The notes: generated from the sequence alone by a model not told the origin. 64,000 nucleotides of DNA from Arenibacter antarcticus (GCF_041320605.1 NZ_CP166679.1:3458001-3522000), one strand, 5' to 3'; shown: positions 27,982 through 37,577, counted from the stretch's first letter. Numbers and translations are program-made.

Positions 27982-28203
27982 TTAAATGCCAACCATTTTG
28001 AAGAACTCACTTAGTTTTAAATTTTTAGATTCACAAATTCTCAATATAGTTATTAAACTAATTTGATAATTCTGATTTTCTCTAATACTTCTTACTGTTT
28101 TCTCATCTATGAAATGTTCCTTTGCAAATCGATTATTATTATTCGTTGGTTCTACCCACTTATCCCTTATAAACTCTACGATTTTTCTATTAGAATGTTT
28201 CAT
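27982..28203 (-). CDS. Small helix-turn-helix (XRE-like) protein
   Basis: A 73-residue protein. The middle and C-terminal parts (NRFAKEHFIDEKTVRSIREN, ISLITILRICESKNLKLSEF) fit a Cro/C1-type HTH: a helix, a turn with DEKTVRSI as recognition helix, and the usual closing helices with LSEFF. The N-terminal part (KIVEFIRDKWVEP) may help dimerise. It probably binds DNA as a repressor. It converges with the alpha-CTD-like gene (127 bases apart) and diverges from the folded RNA candidate at 28307, about 100 bases from its start, so it could regulate that transcript. No partner toxin gene is visible. Confidence 0.6.
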   Translation of the reverse strand: MKHSNRKIVEFIRDKWVEPTNNNNRFAKEHFIDEKTVRSIRENQNYQISLITILRICESKNLKLSEFFKMVGI

Positions 28204-28292
28204 TTAGTAACAAATAAAACGGTTAAGACGCAATATCTTTCGGATTGAAATCCGAATAGTTGAATATTTTTATTATATTAGCCTTGAATTAG

Positions 28293-28300
28293 TATTTTTG
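28293..28300 (+). promoter_or_regulatory. -7 element for the folded RNA candidate
   Basis: TATTTTTG matches TAnnTTTG exactly and would start a transcript near 28307. A TTTTTA about 20 bases upstream is a weak -33 box. Confidence 0.4.
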
Positions 28301-28306
28301 CGATTC

Positions 28307-28482
28307 TTCTTATAGAAAATATTAGAAGCATTCGCTTTGAATCTCGACTTGAAAACTGGTAATTTTTAGACAACGAGATGATAAGTAGATTGGCTTGCGA
28401 CCCGGGCGCAGCCTCTCTTATCGTTGTCAGGTATACCAGTACCTCAAGTCGGTAAGTTGAGTTCTGCGCCTTTTTTATGCCC
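28307..28482 (+). ncRNA. Long-hairpin RNA candidate, 6S-like architecture
   Basis: The plus strand folds into one extended rod. CGACTTGA 28345-28352 pairs with 28444-28451; ACTGGTA 28355-28361 with 28434-28440; GACAACGA 28369-28376 with 28421-28428. TAAG and AGA at 28382-28389 pair with 28414-28420; GGC 28392-28394 with 28411-28413; TGCG 28396-28399 with 28407-28410, closing a 7-base loop. An A/U-rich internal bubble (ATTTTTA against AGGTA) sits between stems 2 and 3. A T6 run ends the transcript near 28476. A TAnnTTTG box precedes it. Length (about 170 nt), rod shape and bubble recall 6S RNA (a 6S-Flavo family is known), but I cannot confirm membership. An overlapping minus-strand frame (28278-28484) has no domain. 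Confidence 0.5.
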
Positions 28483-29107
28483 AAAGGTTTTACTCACTGT
28501 ATTCTTAGCGTAGCTTTATTTAGAAGCATTGCATTTAGGAACTTAAAAGCTTAAAGAGGTATGGAAAACCGTTTTAGCACACCAAATGGTAACCGTTCAG
28601 GTCAGCATCTTAAAATGTTGCAGCTTACCGTGTTCGATATTCTCTTTACAAAAAAGCCAAAGAACCCAGTATAGGCTTAACCTTATTACATATTATGGGA
28701 TTGTGTTGTACCAATTATTCCGGAACTCGAAATCCTTTTTATCCCATAATTAACGATCCACATATTTTTGGCATCCGGCCAAACAACGACAAAGCAGCCT
28801 AAGGACATTGATGGTTTCTCTACTTCTGCCGTACCCATCCGTTAGGACCAAGGACTTAATATATAAGCTCCAAGGTCAAGATAAACGGTTGTAGGCAGGG
28901 AGGAGCTGAATCATGGAAAGGTAGGTGAGTTGCCTATATAGGTAACCGTCAATTTTGTGCCATTACACAATACAGTACAACAAATAACAAATCCATTTAA
29001 TGCCTATGTCATAACAAACAAAAAAATGGCCCACCAAACCCTGTTCACGCAAACGTTTGGCAGACCTAGACTAAACAAAACTAAGTTTCATTTAACGTTT
29101 CAAAATT
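28483..29107. other. Long leader region upstream of the susC-like gene
   Basis: About 620 bases. A short frame at 28561-28674 (37 codons from an ATG, MENRFSTPNGNRSGQHLKML) has no recognised relatives. CAAACGTTTG, a perfect 10-base palindrome at 29050-29059, resembles LacI-family operator cores and lies about 50 bases before the susC-like ATG. No clear gene, terminator or riboswitch was seen. Confidence 0.35.
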
Positions 29108-32100
29108 ATGAAAAATTCTCTTGAGAACACGAGTGTAATGCGCCTATGTTTATTATTACTTTGCATTTTTATTTCCCCACCTAACTACGCCCATTTGCCC
29201 CATGGGCATTGTTTTCATGATTCTCAGATCTTGGGTAGCCAACAACATTACCTGCTTACAGGAACTGTAACGGACAGTTATGGTCCGCTGCCTGGGGTAC
29301 ATGTCCTTATTAAAGGCACGGATGCTGGCACCTTTACCAATACCAAGGGGAACTATTCCATTACCGTAAAAGGTTCCGAAACCTTGGTATATTCCTATTT
29401 GGGTTATCAGACCATGGAACTCCCTATCCTTGGCAGGACTACCATGGAGGTAGAACTGTTGTCCGAGGTAACCGAACTACAGGAAGTAGAGGTGAATGCG
29501 GGGTACTACACCGTAAAGGAACGGGAACGCACGGGAAGCATCAGTAGGGTCACCGCTGAAGAGATAGAACTGCAGCCTATAGTTAGTCCGTTAGAGGCGT
29601 TGCAAGGTAGAATGGCGGGAGTAGAGGTGGTACAATCCAGTGGCGTGTCAGGTAATGCACCAACTATTAGAATAAGAGGACGGAACAGCTTACGGGATGA
29701 GGGGAATTACCCCTTATATATTATAGATGGTGTTCCTATCAACTCTGCACCAATTGAAGAATATCAAAATATTTTTCAAAATGGTTGGGATCCATTAAGT
29801 ACCCTCAATGTATCCAATATAGAAAGTATAGAAGTATTAAAGGATGCGGATGCTACTTCTATTTATGGCTCTCGTGGCGCCAATGGAGTGGTATTGATCA
29901 CTACGAAAAAGGGAACGGGCTATAATCAAAAGACACAGGTGGAGACAAGATGGTATTCTGGATTTGCACAAGTAGGAAGAAAGATGGAAATACTAAACAC
30001 TGAGCAATATATTAATATGCGCCGGGCCGCTTTGGCAAATGCGGGGAGGGAACCCAACCCCGATAACGATTGGGACCTTTTGCTTTGGGATACGGACCGC
30101 TATACGGATTGGCCGGAGGAACTGTTGGGGGGAATCGCAAACATTACAGATATAAATGTATCCACCTCCGGTGGCAATGCCACCACTTATTTTCGCTTGG
30201 GAGGATCTTATCATAAAGAGGGGACAGTGTTCCCGATCTCTAATAGCTACAACAAGGTTACAGCAGCTATTAATCTTGGTCATACTTCGGAAAACCAAAA
30301 ACTAGCGATTAATTTATCTGTAAATTATGGGGTAGATAAGAGCGAAGCTTCCGGTGTGCATTCGCTTGTACAAAAAGCTTATCAATTACCTCCTAATGCC
30401 CCTCCCTTATATAATGAAGACCATAGTTTGCATTGGGAAGAATGGAAGTATTCCAGTGTGTACGATAATCCCTTGGCAGCTCAAAGAAGTATTGCCAACG
30501 GACAAGGAAATAATTTACTGGCAAACCTTGGGCTATCTTATAATTTATTTCCAGGACTAAGTGTTAAGACCAACCTGGGTTATACGTTTAACATCAGGGC
30601 AACTAAAACAAAGAACCCAAATACAATAGTTGCTCCCCAACTGAGGGAAGACATTAAACATGTAGGTGCACAAAATTATCAAAAACGGCTCACTTGGATA
30701 GTTGAACCACAGCTAAATTATCGATCCACTATCGGAAAGGGAAATGTGGATGCCTTGTTGGGAGTTACCTTTCAACAAAATGAAAGCGATGGATTCGGAA
30801 TAAGGGGCGAAGGATATGTGTCCGAAACCCTTATAGGCTATATGCCTGCGGCCGAGGTTTATAATACCTATGGAGAGGGGCGTTATGTACAATATAACTA
30901 TAATGCGGTATATGGTCGTTTTGGGTATAATTGGCAAAAAAAATATTTCTTTAACCTTACAGGGAGGAGGGATGGTTCATCCCGGTTTGGTCCGGACAAG
31001 CGGTTTGCGAATTTTTGGGCGGCAGGATTTGCCTGGATATTTACCGAAGAACCTATATTAAAACAGAATTTCCCCTTCTTGAGTTTTGGAAAACTCCGTG
31101 GAAGTTATGGGACTACGGGAAGTGACCAGATTGGGGATTACCAATTTTTGGATGCATATGAGGCCACACCCGGTCCCAATGGTCTTTATCCTACCCAATT
31201 GTTCAATGGGGATTTTGCTTGGGAGGAAAATAAAAAAATAGAGACAGCCCTAGAGATGGGCCTATTAAACGACAGGATTACATTTGAAGTGAGTTGGTAC
31301 CGCAACCGTTCTTCCAATCAGTTGGTAGGTTATCCCCTTCCGGCCATAACAGGATTTACTTCTGTTCAGGCCAATTTACCGGCAACCGTGGAGAATAGGG
31401 GGTGGGAACTGGAGTTAGCTACCTCCAATATCCGATCCACAGATTTTCACTGGCAGACCTTTTTTAATATTAGTATTCCCCGCAATACTTTATTACGATT
31501 TCCCGGTTTAGATCAAACCGCTTATGCAAATGTTTTCAGGGAAGGGTATCCCATTAATATCCGATTACTATACCAGTATACGGGAACCGATCCCGATACG
31601 GGGTTATTTCAAGTTATGGACGTAAATGGGGACGGAACTTTTGATTATCAAGATCGTACTGTTATCAAGGAAATGGGAAGAAAATATTTTGGTGGAATTT
31701 CTAATAATGTGTCCTACATGGGCATTGGGTTAAGTTTCTTATGGGAATTCGTAAAACAAGATGCTCCAAAGCCTTTTGTTTTTGGACATGCGCCAGGAGA
31801 TCCATATAACCGCCATGTAGATGATTATAACGAATGGGAGGACGGGGATCTGTATATTGAAAGTTCCCTTGTTGCCAAGAGAGCATATAATCTCGACCAG
31901 CAAAGCGACCGAAGTATTATCGACGCCTCTTTTTTACGTTTAAGGACTCTTTCCCTTAGTTATGACCTACCAAAAGTAGTGTTGAAAAATACTGGGATCA
32001 AGAATTTCAGGATTTTTTGTTCGGCACAGAACCTTTTCACCATTAGTCCATATCCGGGATTTAATCTAGATAGTCCATCAAATACGTCCTTGCCGCCGTT

Positions 32101-32137
32101 GAGGATGATTACAACGGGATTACAACTCAACTTTTAA
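29108..32137 (+). CDS. SusC/RagA-type TonB-dependent outer-membrane receptor
   Basis: A 1009-residue protein. The N-terminal hydrophobic signal (VMRLCLLLLCIFISPPNYA) is followed by a carboxypeptidase-D-like domain (LTGTVTDSYGPLPGVHVLIK, GNYSITVKGSETLVYSYLGY). The plug follows (LEALQGRMAGVEVVQSSG, TIRIRGRNSLRDEGNYPLYI, IDGVPIN, IEVLKDADATSIYGSRGANG). A long beta-barrel ends in SLPPLRMITTGLQLNF. SusC proteins import oligosaccharides or, in the RagA type, peptides, with energy from TonB. The SusD-like gene begins 10 bases downstream and an M16 peptidase gene follows, suggesting peptide rather than glycan cargo. No glycoside hydrolases are nearby. Confidence 0.95.
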   Translation: MKNSLENTSVMRLCLLLLCIFISPPNYAHLPHGHCFHDSQILGSQQHYLLTGTVTDSYGPLPGVHVLIKGTDAGTFTNTKGNYSITVKGSETLVYSYLGYQTMELPILGRTTMEVELLSEVTELQEVEVNAGYYTVKERERTGSISRVTAEEIELQPIVSPLEALQGRMAGVEVVQSSGVSGNAPTIRIRGRNSLRDEGNYPLYIIDGVPINSAPIEEYQNIFQNGWDPLSTLNVSNIESIEVLKDADATSIYGSRGANGVVLITTKKGTGYNQKTQVETRWYSGFAQVGRKMEILNTEQYINMRRAALANAGREPNPDNDWDLLLWDTDRYTDWPEELLGGIANITDINVSTSGGNATTYFRLGGSYHKEGTVFPISNSYNKVTAAINLGHTSENQKLAINLSVNYGVDKSEASGVHSLVQKAYQLPPNAPPLYNEDHSLHWEEWKYSSVYDNPLAAQRSIANGQGNNLLANLGLSYNLFPGLSVKTNLGYTFNIRATKTKNPNTIVAPQLREDIKHVGAQNYQKRLTWIVEPQLNYRSTIGKGNVDALLGVTFQQNESDGFGIRGEGYVSETLIGYMPAAEVYNTYGEGRYVQYNYNAVYGRFGYNWQKKYFFNLTGRRDGSSRFGPDKRFANFWAAGFAWIFTEEPILKQNFPFLSFGKLRGSYGTTGSDQIGDYQFLDAYEATPGPNGLYPTQLFNGDFAWEENKKIETALEMGLLNDRITFEVSWYRNRSSNQLVGYPLPAITGFTSVQANLPATVENRGWELELATSNIRSTDFHWQTFFNISIPRNTLLRFPGLDQTAYANVFREGYPINIRLLYQYTGTDPDTGLFQVMDVNGDGTFDYQDRTVIKEMGRKYFGGISNNVSYMGIGLSFLWEFVKQDAPKPFVFGHAPGDPYNRHVDDYNEWEDGDLYIESSLVAKRAYNLDQQSDRSIIDASFLRLRTLSLSYDLPKVVLKNTGIKNFRIFCSAQNLFTISPYPGFNLDSPSNTSLPPLRMITTGLQLNF

Positions 32138-32146
32138 TAGAAAACC

Positions 32147-33592
32147 ATGAGAAAATGTACTAAAATAATTATTGGGGTGATAACCTTCCTATACCTTTTC
32201 ATGCTATCTGCCTGTGAGGATTTTGTGGATATAAGTACCCCAAATTTTCAGATTGTCAGTGAAAATGTTTTTGCGGACGATGAAACAGCCATTGCTGCAG
32301 TAACAGGAATATATAACCAGTTAGTGAACGCTGATTTTTCGAAAGGATTTCAAAATTCCGTTACGGTATTGGGGGGGATGTCGGCGGATATTATAGAGCC
32401 AATAAAAACAGTCCATACAAAGTATGGGCCATTTTGGCAAAATGAAATATCTATAATGGATACTCCCGATGCCCTAGCAAACCTCAAACTTTGGAGCAGT
32501 GCCTATAATATAATCTATTTGGCGAACAGTGTGTTGGAAGGGTTGGCCAATTCTTCTAGTATAACAGAACCTACTAGGTATCATTTGCAGGGACAGGTAT
32601 TGTTCCTACGAGCATTCACTTATTTTTATTTGACAAATCTCTACGGGGATGTACCTTTGCTATTGACCACGGATTATAAAAGTAATGCCCATTCTTCAAG
32701 GAATCCCACAGCGCAGGTATGGGAACAAATAGCTACCGATCTTGATAAGGCGATCTTATTTTTGGAAGAAGTAGTGGACTATCCTTCAGAAAAACGTACC
32801 CGCGTAAACCAATTCACCGTAATGGCGCTACGGGCACGGGTATATCTCTATCAAGAGAATTGGATCAAAGCGGAAGAGTTGAGTAGCCAGGTAATATCCC
32901 AAACTGGTACCTATGAAATCTTGAATGATTTAGATCAGGTATTTCTAGCCAATAGCCATGAGGCCATATGGCAGATATCGCCCGTAGGAAGAGTAGGAGG
33001 AAGAACTACTTTCGAGGCATCTATTTTTATCAGATATTCTATTATACCTGGCGTTCTAGTAGTTGGGGATGTACGATTAAGCAAGGATTTTATTGAAGAA
33101 ATGGAGGTTGCAGACAAGCGACAGATACATTGGGTAGGTGAGGAAGTAAATAAAAGCGGAGAAATTGCAAACTACTATTCCTATAAATATAAAACTTATT
33201 ATGCTCCAGAACAGGATATTCCTGAATATTCTATGGTGCTCCGTTTTGCTGAACAATACTTGATAAGGGCAGAGGCCCGAGCAATGCAAAACAAACTTTC
33301 CGAAGCAATAACCGATGTTGATAAGTTACGCCAAAGAGCAGGTGTAGTATTGCTCGCCGATACAAATCCGGGAATAGGAAAAGAAGCCTTGTTATATGAG
33401 ATAATGAAGGAACGAAAGAAAGAACTGTTTGCCGAATGGGGTCATCGTTGGATGGATCTGAAACGCACGCGAAAGGCTTCCGAAATATTATCGCCAATAA
33501 AACCATTATGGCAAAATACGGATATCTGGTATCCTATACCTGAAGAAGAGCGAGTCAAAAACCCAAATCTGACACAAAATGGGGGATATTGA
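32147..33592 (+). CDS. SusD/RagB-type outer-membrane lipoprotein
   Basis: A 481-residue protein with a signal peptide ending at lipobox Cys23 (LSA-C-EDFVDISTPNF). It has SusD hallmarks: DDETAIAAVTGIYNQL, LKLWSSAYNIIYLANSVLEG, GQVLFLRAFTYFYLTNLYGDVPLL (TPR-like), TVMALRARVYLYQENWIKAE, LRFAEQYLIRAEARAMQNKL and the C-terminal KERKKELFAEWGHRWMDLKR with WYPIPEEERVKNPNLTQN. It forms the hinged lid over the SusC-like channel encoded just before it. Between it and the M16 peptidase start there are 43 bases, so all three genes probably form one transcript. Confidence 0.95.
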   Translation: MRKCTKIIIGVITFLYLFMLSACEDFVDISTPNFQIVSENVFADDETAIAAVTGIYNQLVNADFSKGFQNSVTVLGGMSADIIEPIKTVHTKYGPFWQNEISIMDTPDALANLKLWSSAYNIIYLANSVLEGLANSSSITEPTRYHLQGQVLFLRAFTYFYLTNLYGDVPLLLTTDYKSNAHSSRNPTAQVWEQIATDLDKAILFLEEVVDYPSEKRTRVNQFTVMALRARVYLYQENWIKAEELSSQVISQTGTYEILNDLDQVFLANSHEAIWQISPVGRVGGRTTFEASIFIRYSIIPGVLVVGDVRLSKDFIEEMEVADKRQIHWVGEEVNKSGEIANYYSYKYKTYYAPEQDIPEYSMVLRFAEQYLIRAEARAMQNKLSEAITDVDKLRQRAGVVLLADTNPGIGKEALLYEIMKERKKELFAEWGHRWMDLKRTRKASEILSPIKPLWQNTDIWYPIPEEERVKNPNLTQNGGY

Positions 33593-33635
33593 TTCTCACC
33601 ATTTTTGTCATTACACAATTACAAAAAAAAATCAA

Positions 33636-36494
33636 ATGAAATATATAGCAAAACGAACTATCAAGATAATTTTTATACACCTATTATTTATACAATTTGT
33701 GTGGGCAGATATGGGAATAGCAATTCAAGATACCATACCTATAGACCCGAGTATTCGATATGGGCGTTTGCCCAACGGTTTTACGTATTATATAAAGAAT
33801 GTTCCCCATACCCAAAAGGTATTAATGGATCTATATGTAAAAGTTGGGGCCTATCATCAAAACCCTGATCAAATGGATTATGCACATGCCATAGAGCACT
33901 TAGCTTTTAGTACTGCAGACCATTTCCCCGGACATTTGAGAAATAACGTGAAGCGATTATCTCAATTAGGAATAAATTTAAAAGACAATGGAGGTAATAC
34001 TGGACATATATATACCGTATATAACTTTAATATTCCTATTAATAATAATGACGCCCTGGACATGGGATTACAGTGGTTTCGAGATATTTCAGATTTAAAG
34101 CTTACAACTACTGCCATAAATGGAGAAAAAGGGGTTTTAAGACAGGAAATAATGTATGGTGTTGGACATAGATTGGATGAGTTTTTTCTAGAGAAAAAAC
34201 TTCAATCAAAATTATTCCCATGTAATCAGGATTATTCCAATCTCTTAGAGCATAATATTAGTTTTTCGCCCCAATCGCTGATTGAATTTTATAAAAAGTG
34301 GTATCGACCAGATCGAATGGGATTGATCATTACGGGGAATATAAAAGATATGGATGCTGTTGAGAATCATGTTAAGGAACGCTTTTCAAATATCCCTATT
34401 GTTAAACCACCTCCTCAAATAAATACTGATTGTCGTTTAAATTATCTACAAGGCCCTAGCCGATTTGTGGCGTTGGGAAGGAAACAAAATGGAAACGATA
34501 TGGACAAAAAGTCAGTAGAAATATATTTATATACGCGGGATAAAGAGACTCTGAGTTTAAAAAATACAAGGGAAGGATTACAACGGAGATTGGTATGGTC
34601 CGCTATTGCCAGTATGTTCAATTCTAGAATTTCTGAAGACAAACGAATTTCTGGAGGAGTTCTTTATCCCCCCGAACCATATTCTCCTTTTTATCAAATT
34701 GTACATTCTGTAATTGATAATACCGAGCAGCAAAAAATTCAGAATACCATACAGTTATTGCAACAAGTCAAAACCAAAGGTTTTACTCCAGAAGAATGGG
34801 AGGATGCTAGGAAAACTATACTGCGGCGACTGGGAAATACCAATAGTGCAACATACTGGAAGGAGCAAATGGCCAATCATTTTGTATATCACGAAGCTTT
34901 GCCAGAAAATAAAAAGAAGTATTTAAAACAGTGGTTAATAGGTCTATCTTTGAAAGATATAAATTTATACGCTGGTAAATACCTATCGGAAATCCCTAAT
35001 GATATCGGTATTATTGCCCCAACAGGACACAGGATCTTATCTATTTCAGAGTCTAAAATACGGGAATGGATACGGCAAGCTATAGACATCTCACTGATTA
35101 AAGATATTCCTTTGGTAGAGAAGGCTATTAAGCCGTTAATATCCGATGAACAGGTTGGATCTTTAAAAGAAGTCGGATATGCTAAAAAAAACGCCAATAT
35201 TATTGGTGTTAATGAGTTTTTGTTGGATAACGGGGTTAAAGTTGTTATACATAATAATAAATTGTCTGGGCGGTTAAAAGACCGGATACTTATACATGGT
35301 TTCAGTCCAAAAGGAGCATTATGTTTTCCCGAAGTAGACTATTTTTCTGCCATAAATGCACCTTTAATTGTTAAAACTGAGGGAATAGGGGGGTTGAGTG
35401 GAACAGAGCTCCAAGATTTTATTTCCAAACACAATATTTACTTAAATCACTATATCGATCCACTGGAGACAGGGATTAAGGTAGATGGAACCCTGAGTAA
35501 TCTAGAAAATATGCTGCAATTGGTATATCTGTATCATACCAAGCCAAAAAAAATTGACAAAAAAAACTTTGAACGTTGGAAGCAAATTGAACGTAAGTGG
35601 TACATAAATCCTTCAATAAACCCTGTTGGGATTGATTTTAGTGTACTCATGGGCGAAGTTTTAAACGATAAATCAATGGTACTAAAAGGGGGGACTAAAC
35701 GATTTAGTGGTATTTCCAAAACTGATAAGGACCGTGCTTTTGAGATATATATTGACCTATTTGAAAATGCATCGGATTTCACTTTTATCCTTAGCGGAGA
35801 TTTTTCCAGAAAATCGGTATTACCCTTAATACAAAAATACCTAGGCAACCTATCCAATAATATGATTACCACTTGTGATTCTTCTGTCATAGGACAAATA
35901 AAATTGAATAAAGGGCCACAATATCATGAATTCCTCACAGATAAAATGAAGACATCCTACTTAATGAAAAGTGTTAAATATATGCTTCGATTTATAAGTA
36001 AAGCGGAGGATTCAATGGATTGGAAAGAACGTATTCGAGTAGTGGCACTCGGGAGATTGATTAATTTTAGATTGAATAAGTTTCGTTATGAAAATGGAGG
36101 GGCGTTGTATAACTTTTCAGCTCATGGCGTTTACAATAGGTATCTGGAATCTTATAGTCTCGGTATATACCTGGATTGTACACAACAAGAATTGGAGTGG
36201 CTACGACAGGAAAGTAAAAATTTGATTTCAGAGATAAAGGAAAATGGTTTTAACCATCAGGAATTTGAAGAAGTATTCAAAAATGATTTATCTCTTTGGT
36301 ATATAAATGGCAAAGGATTCACACAAAAAGAAATCTATGGACATTATAGGTATAATGACAAGCTAATCAATAAAAAGGAGCAAGATGATTTTATGAAATC
36401 ACTAACGTTGAAAGATATCCAAAGAACTGCAATCCAGTATTTAAAAGACGATTTTATGATTGAGTTTATTATGCGAGATAGTACGAATCCTTAG
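33636..36494 (+). CDS. M16-family (pitrilysin/insulinase-like) zinc peptidase, exported
   Basis: About 952 residues from the ATG at 33636, which begins a clear signal peptide (YIAKRTIKIIFIHLLFIQFV then WA). A longer frame from 33579 would overlap susD and lacks an export signal at its N-terminus. The zinc motif HAIEH (HxxEH, residues 84-88) lies in YAHAIEHLAFS. Downstream NGEKGVLRQEIMYG supplies the expected third ligand Glu. LPNGFTYYIKN at the start and YKKWYRPDRMGLIITGNI are also family traits. The second half is a related but catalytically silent M16 repeat. These periplasmic peptidases cut peptides inside a closed chamber. Its place after a SusCD pair suggests breakdown of imported peptides. 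Confidence 0.9.
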   Translation: MKYIAKRTIKIIFIHLLFIQFVWADMGIAIQDTIPIDPSIRYGRLPNGFTYYIKNVPHTQKVLMDLYVKVGAYHQNPDQMDYAHAIEHLAFSTADHFPGHLRNNVKRLSQLGINLKDNGGNTGHIYTVYNFNIPINNNDALDMGLQWFRDISDLKLTTTAINGEKGVLRQEIMYGVGHRLDEFFLEKKLQSKLFPCNQDYSNLLEHNISFSPQSLIEFYKKWYRPDRMGLIITGNIKDMDAVENHVKERFSNIPIVKPPPQINTDCRLNYLQGPSRFVALGRKQNGNDMDKKSVEIYLYTRDKETLSLKNTREGLQRRLVWSAIASMFNSRISEDKRISGGVLYPPEPYSPFYQIVHSVIDNTEQQKIQNTIQLLQQVKTKGFTPEEWEDARKTILRRLGNTNSATYWKEQMANHFVYHEALPENKKKYLKQWLIGLSLKDINLYAGKYLSEIPNDIGIIAPTGHRILSISESKIREWIRQAIDISLIKDIPLVEKAIKPLISDEQVGSLKEVGYAKKNANIIGVNEFLLDNGVKVVIHNNKLSGRLKDRILIHGFSPKGALCFPEVDYFSAINAPLIVKTEGIGGLSGTELQDFISKHNIYLNHYIDPLETGIKVDGTLSNLENMLQLVYLYHTKPKKIDKKNFERWKQIERKWYINPSINPVGIDFSVLMGEVLNDKSMVLKGGTKRFSGISKTDKDRAFEIYIDLFENASDFTFILSGDFSRKSVLPLIQKYLGNLSNNMITTCDSSVIGQIKLNKGPQYHEFLTDKMKTSYLMKSVKYMLRFISKAEDSMDWKERIRVVALGRLINFRLNKFRYENGGALYNFSAHGVYNRYLESYSLGIYLDCTQQELEWLRQESKNLISEIKENGFNHQEFEEVFKNDLSLWYINGKGFTQKEIYGHYRYNDKLINKKEQDDFMKSLTLKDIQRTAIQYLKDDFMIEFIMRDSTNP

Positions 36495-36558
36495 AAGTTT
36501 TATTGACAAATACTAAGTATCTAGTTGGTAAAATATTCAATCGTGCTATAATATAAAT

Positions 36559-36592
36559 AAAGCACCGAGAATGGTATTTCACGGTGCTTTAT
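36559..36592. terminator. Bidirectional terminator between convergent genes
   Basis: AAAGCACCG (36559-36567) pairs with CGGTGCTTT (36582-36590) around a 14-base loop. It lies 65 bases after the M16 stop and about 20 bases before the stop of the convergent small gene, so it probably serves both. Confidence 0.75.
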
Positions 36593-36608
36593 GCCTATTT
36601 GATGGTTC

Positions 36609-36896
36609 TTATTGAACTATTAAAATAGGGTCTAAGCTATTGGTTTTCAGAGGGGTGCCTCCAGATTCTGTTGGGAATACTGTATATTCTGGGCTTATCG
36701 GATCGCCGTTTTCATTAATAAATTGAACTTTGCAATCGTTTAATGTCCCAGGGCAGTCTACATCAATGGGCACGCGATTCCCTGGTGCTACTTCATACCA
36801 ATAATCAGCATTGTTGATTACATTATTAAAAGCAAAAGACAGTGCAATGGCAAATATAAATGCCATTATCGGTAAGATTAATTTTAGCTTTTTCAT
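36609..36896 (-). CDS. Small exported protein, DUF6520-like
   Basis: A 95-residue protein. An N-terminal signal/anchor helix (KLKLILPIMAFIFAIALSFA) is followed by a short exported part with two cysteines six residues apart (DVDCPGTLNDCKVQF), then INENGDPISPEYTVF. It resembles the small Bacteroidetes family annotated as DUF6520; the function is unknown. The two Cys could form a disulfide. The gene lies about 110 bases before the stop of the MauE-like gene, in the same direction, and faces the SusCD-M16 operon. Small size, export and the neighbouring redox protein make a peptide-like or signalling role possible, but this is inference. Confidence 0.7.
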   Translation of the reverse strand: MKKLKLILPIMAFIFAIALSFAFNNVINNADYWYEVAPGNRVPIDVDCPGTLNDCKVQFINENGDPISPEYTVFPTESGGTPLKTNSLDPILIVQ

Positions 36897-37004
36897 GATA
36901 GTAAATTTAAATTAATAATTAATGCCTACTCTTGGTTCAGGTTTTCGGCGGATCACCTGCTTCTGTCGCGCAACAAAATTTCTTTATATGATCTGTTATT
37001 ATTT

Positions 37005-37466
37005 TTAACTATAAGATTCAGGATGGGGCCATTTCTTTCGCTCTTTATGAGAGAGTATACTACCCAACAGCGCCAATCCTAGGAATACCACGTTAAAGAC
37101 TAAATGCTGCTCCCAGGATAATAGAGAGATCACGCCTCCACAGGAACAGGGAGTATAGGGACTGAAAAATACAATGGCTACAGTATAAATGGTAAATAGG
37201 ATCATAAGGCTCAATGCTCCATAAAGCCCAATTAATCTGGTTTTACGCCAAACGATTAATAATGCGGTCATAATTTCAGCTATCGGAACAAACCAGGAGG
37301 AAATATAAGCAATCTTCTCTCCGCCAAAAACCGGCGAATTTCTAATATTGTCATAGAACAAATGTCCTTCCAAAAGTTTGGTCAACCCGGCATAAGCGAA
37401 TAGTAAAATAAACACCAAACTGATGATTTCTAAAAGTATCCATGTATGTTTTTGTTGCCATTTCAT
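37005..37466 (-). CDS. MauE/DoxX-like redox-associated membrane protein
   Basis: About 153 residues from the ATG at 37466 (MKWQQKHTWILLEIISLVFI). The reading frame extends to a GTG 48 bases upstream, which I do not use. It has four membrane helices: LLEIISLVFILLFAYAGLTKLL, AYISSWFVPIAEIMTALLIV, GLYGALSLMILFTIYTVAIVFF and HLVFNVVFLGLALLGSIL. A CSCGG motif sits at the exit of the third helix, as in MauE proteins linked to disulfide chemistry. MauE is needed for maturation of methylamine dehydrogenase. In Bacteroidetes, small MauE relatives occur beside exported small proteins and TlpA-like thioredoxins. It probably handles Cys pairs in the periplasm, perhaps those of its neighbour. Confidence 0.75.
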   Translation of the reverse strand: MKWQQKHTWILLEIISLVFILLFAYAGLTKLLEGHLFYDNIRNSPVFGGEKIAYISSWFVPIAEIMTALLIVWRKTRLIGLYGALSLMILFTIYTVAIVFFSPYTPCSCGGVISLLSWEQHLVFNVVFLGLALLGSILSHKERKKWPHPESYS

Positions 37467-37577
37467 ATCAGTTGTAGTTGTTTGATATTGAATAACATAA
37501 AGGTATAAAGACACAATTATCTGTAAGGGATAAAAACAGCTTTGTAAGGGATTAGTTTGGGTGGTGGTTTGTTTATA

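Noticed and set aside
28345..28451. Integron attC-like site
   Set aside because: The palindrome is long, but the R' and R'' core boxes of attC are not recognisable, no integrase is present and only one copy is seen.
28278..28484. 68-residue minus-strand frame
   Set aside because: It is antisense to a strongly folded RNA candidate with its own promoter-like box; the peptide has no family features.
28270..28500. tRNA or tmRNA gene
   Set aside because: No cloverleaf, T-loop or CCA-type end could be traced on either strand; the fold is a single rod.
33579..33635. Upstream extension of the M16 peptidase frame
   Set aside because: It would overlap the end of susD and place a non-signal segment before the evident signal peptide; the ATG at 33636 fits better.
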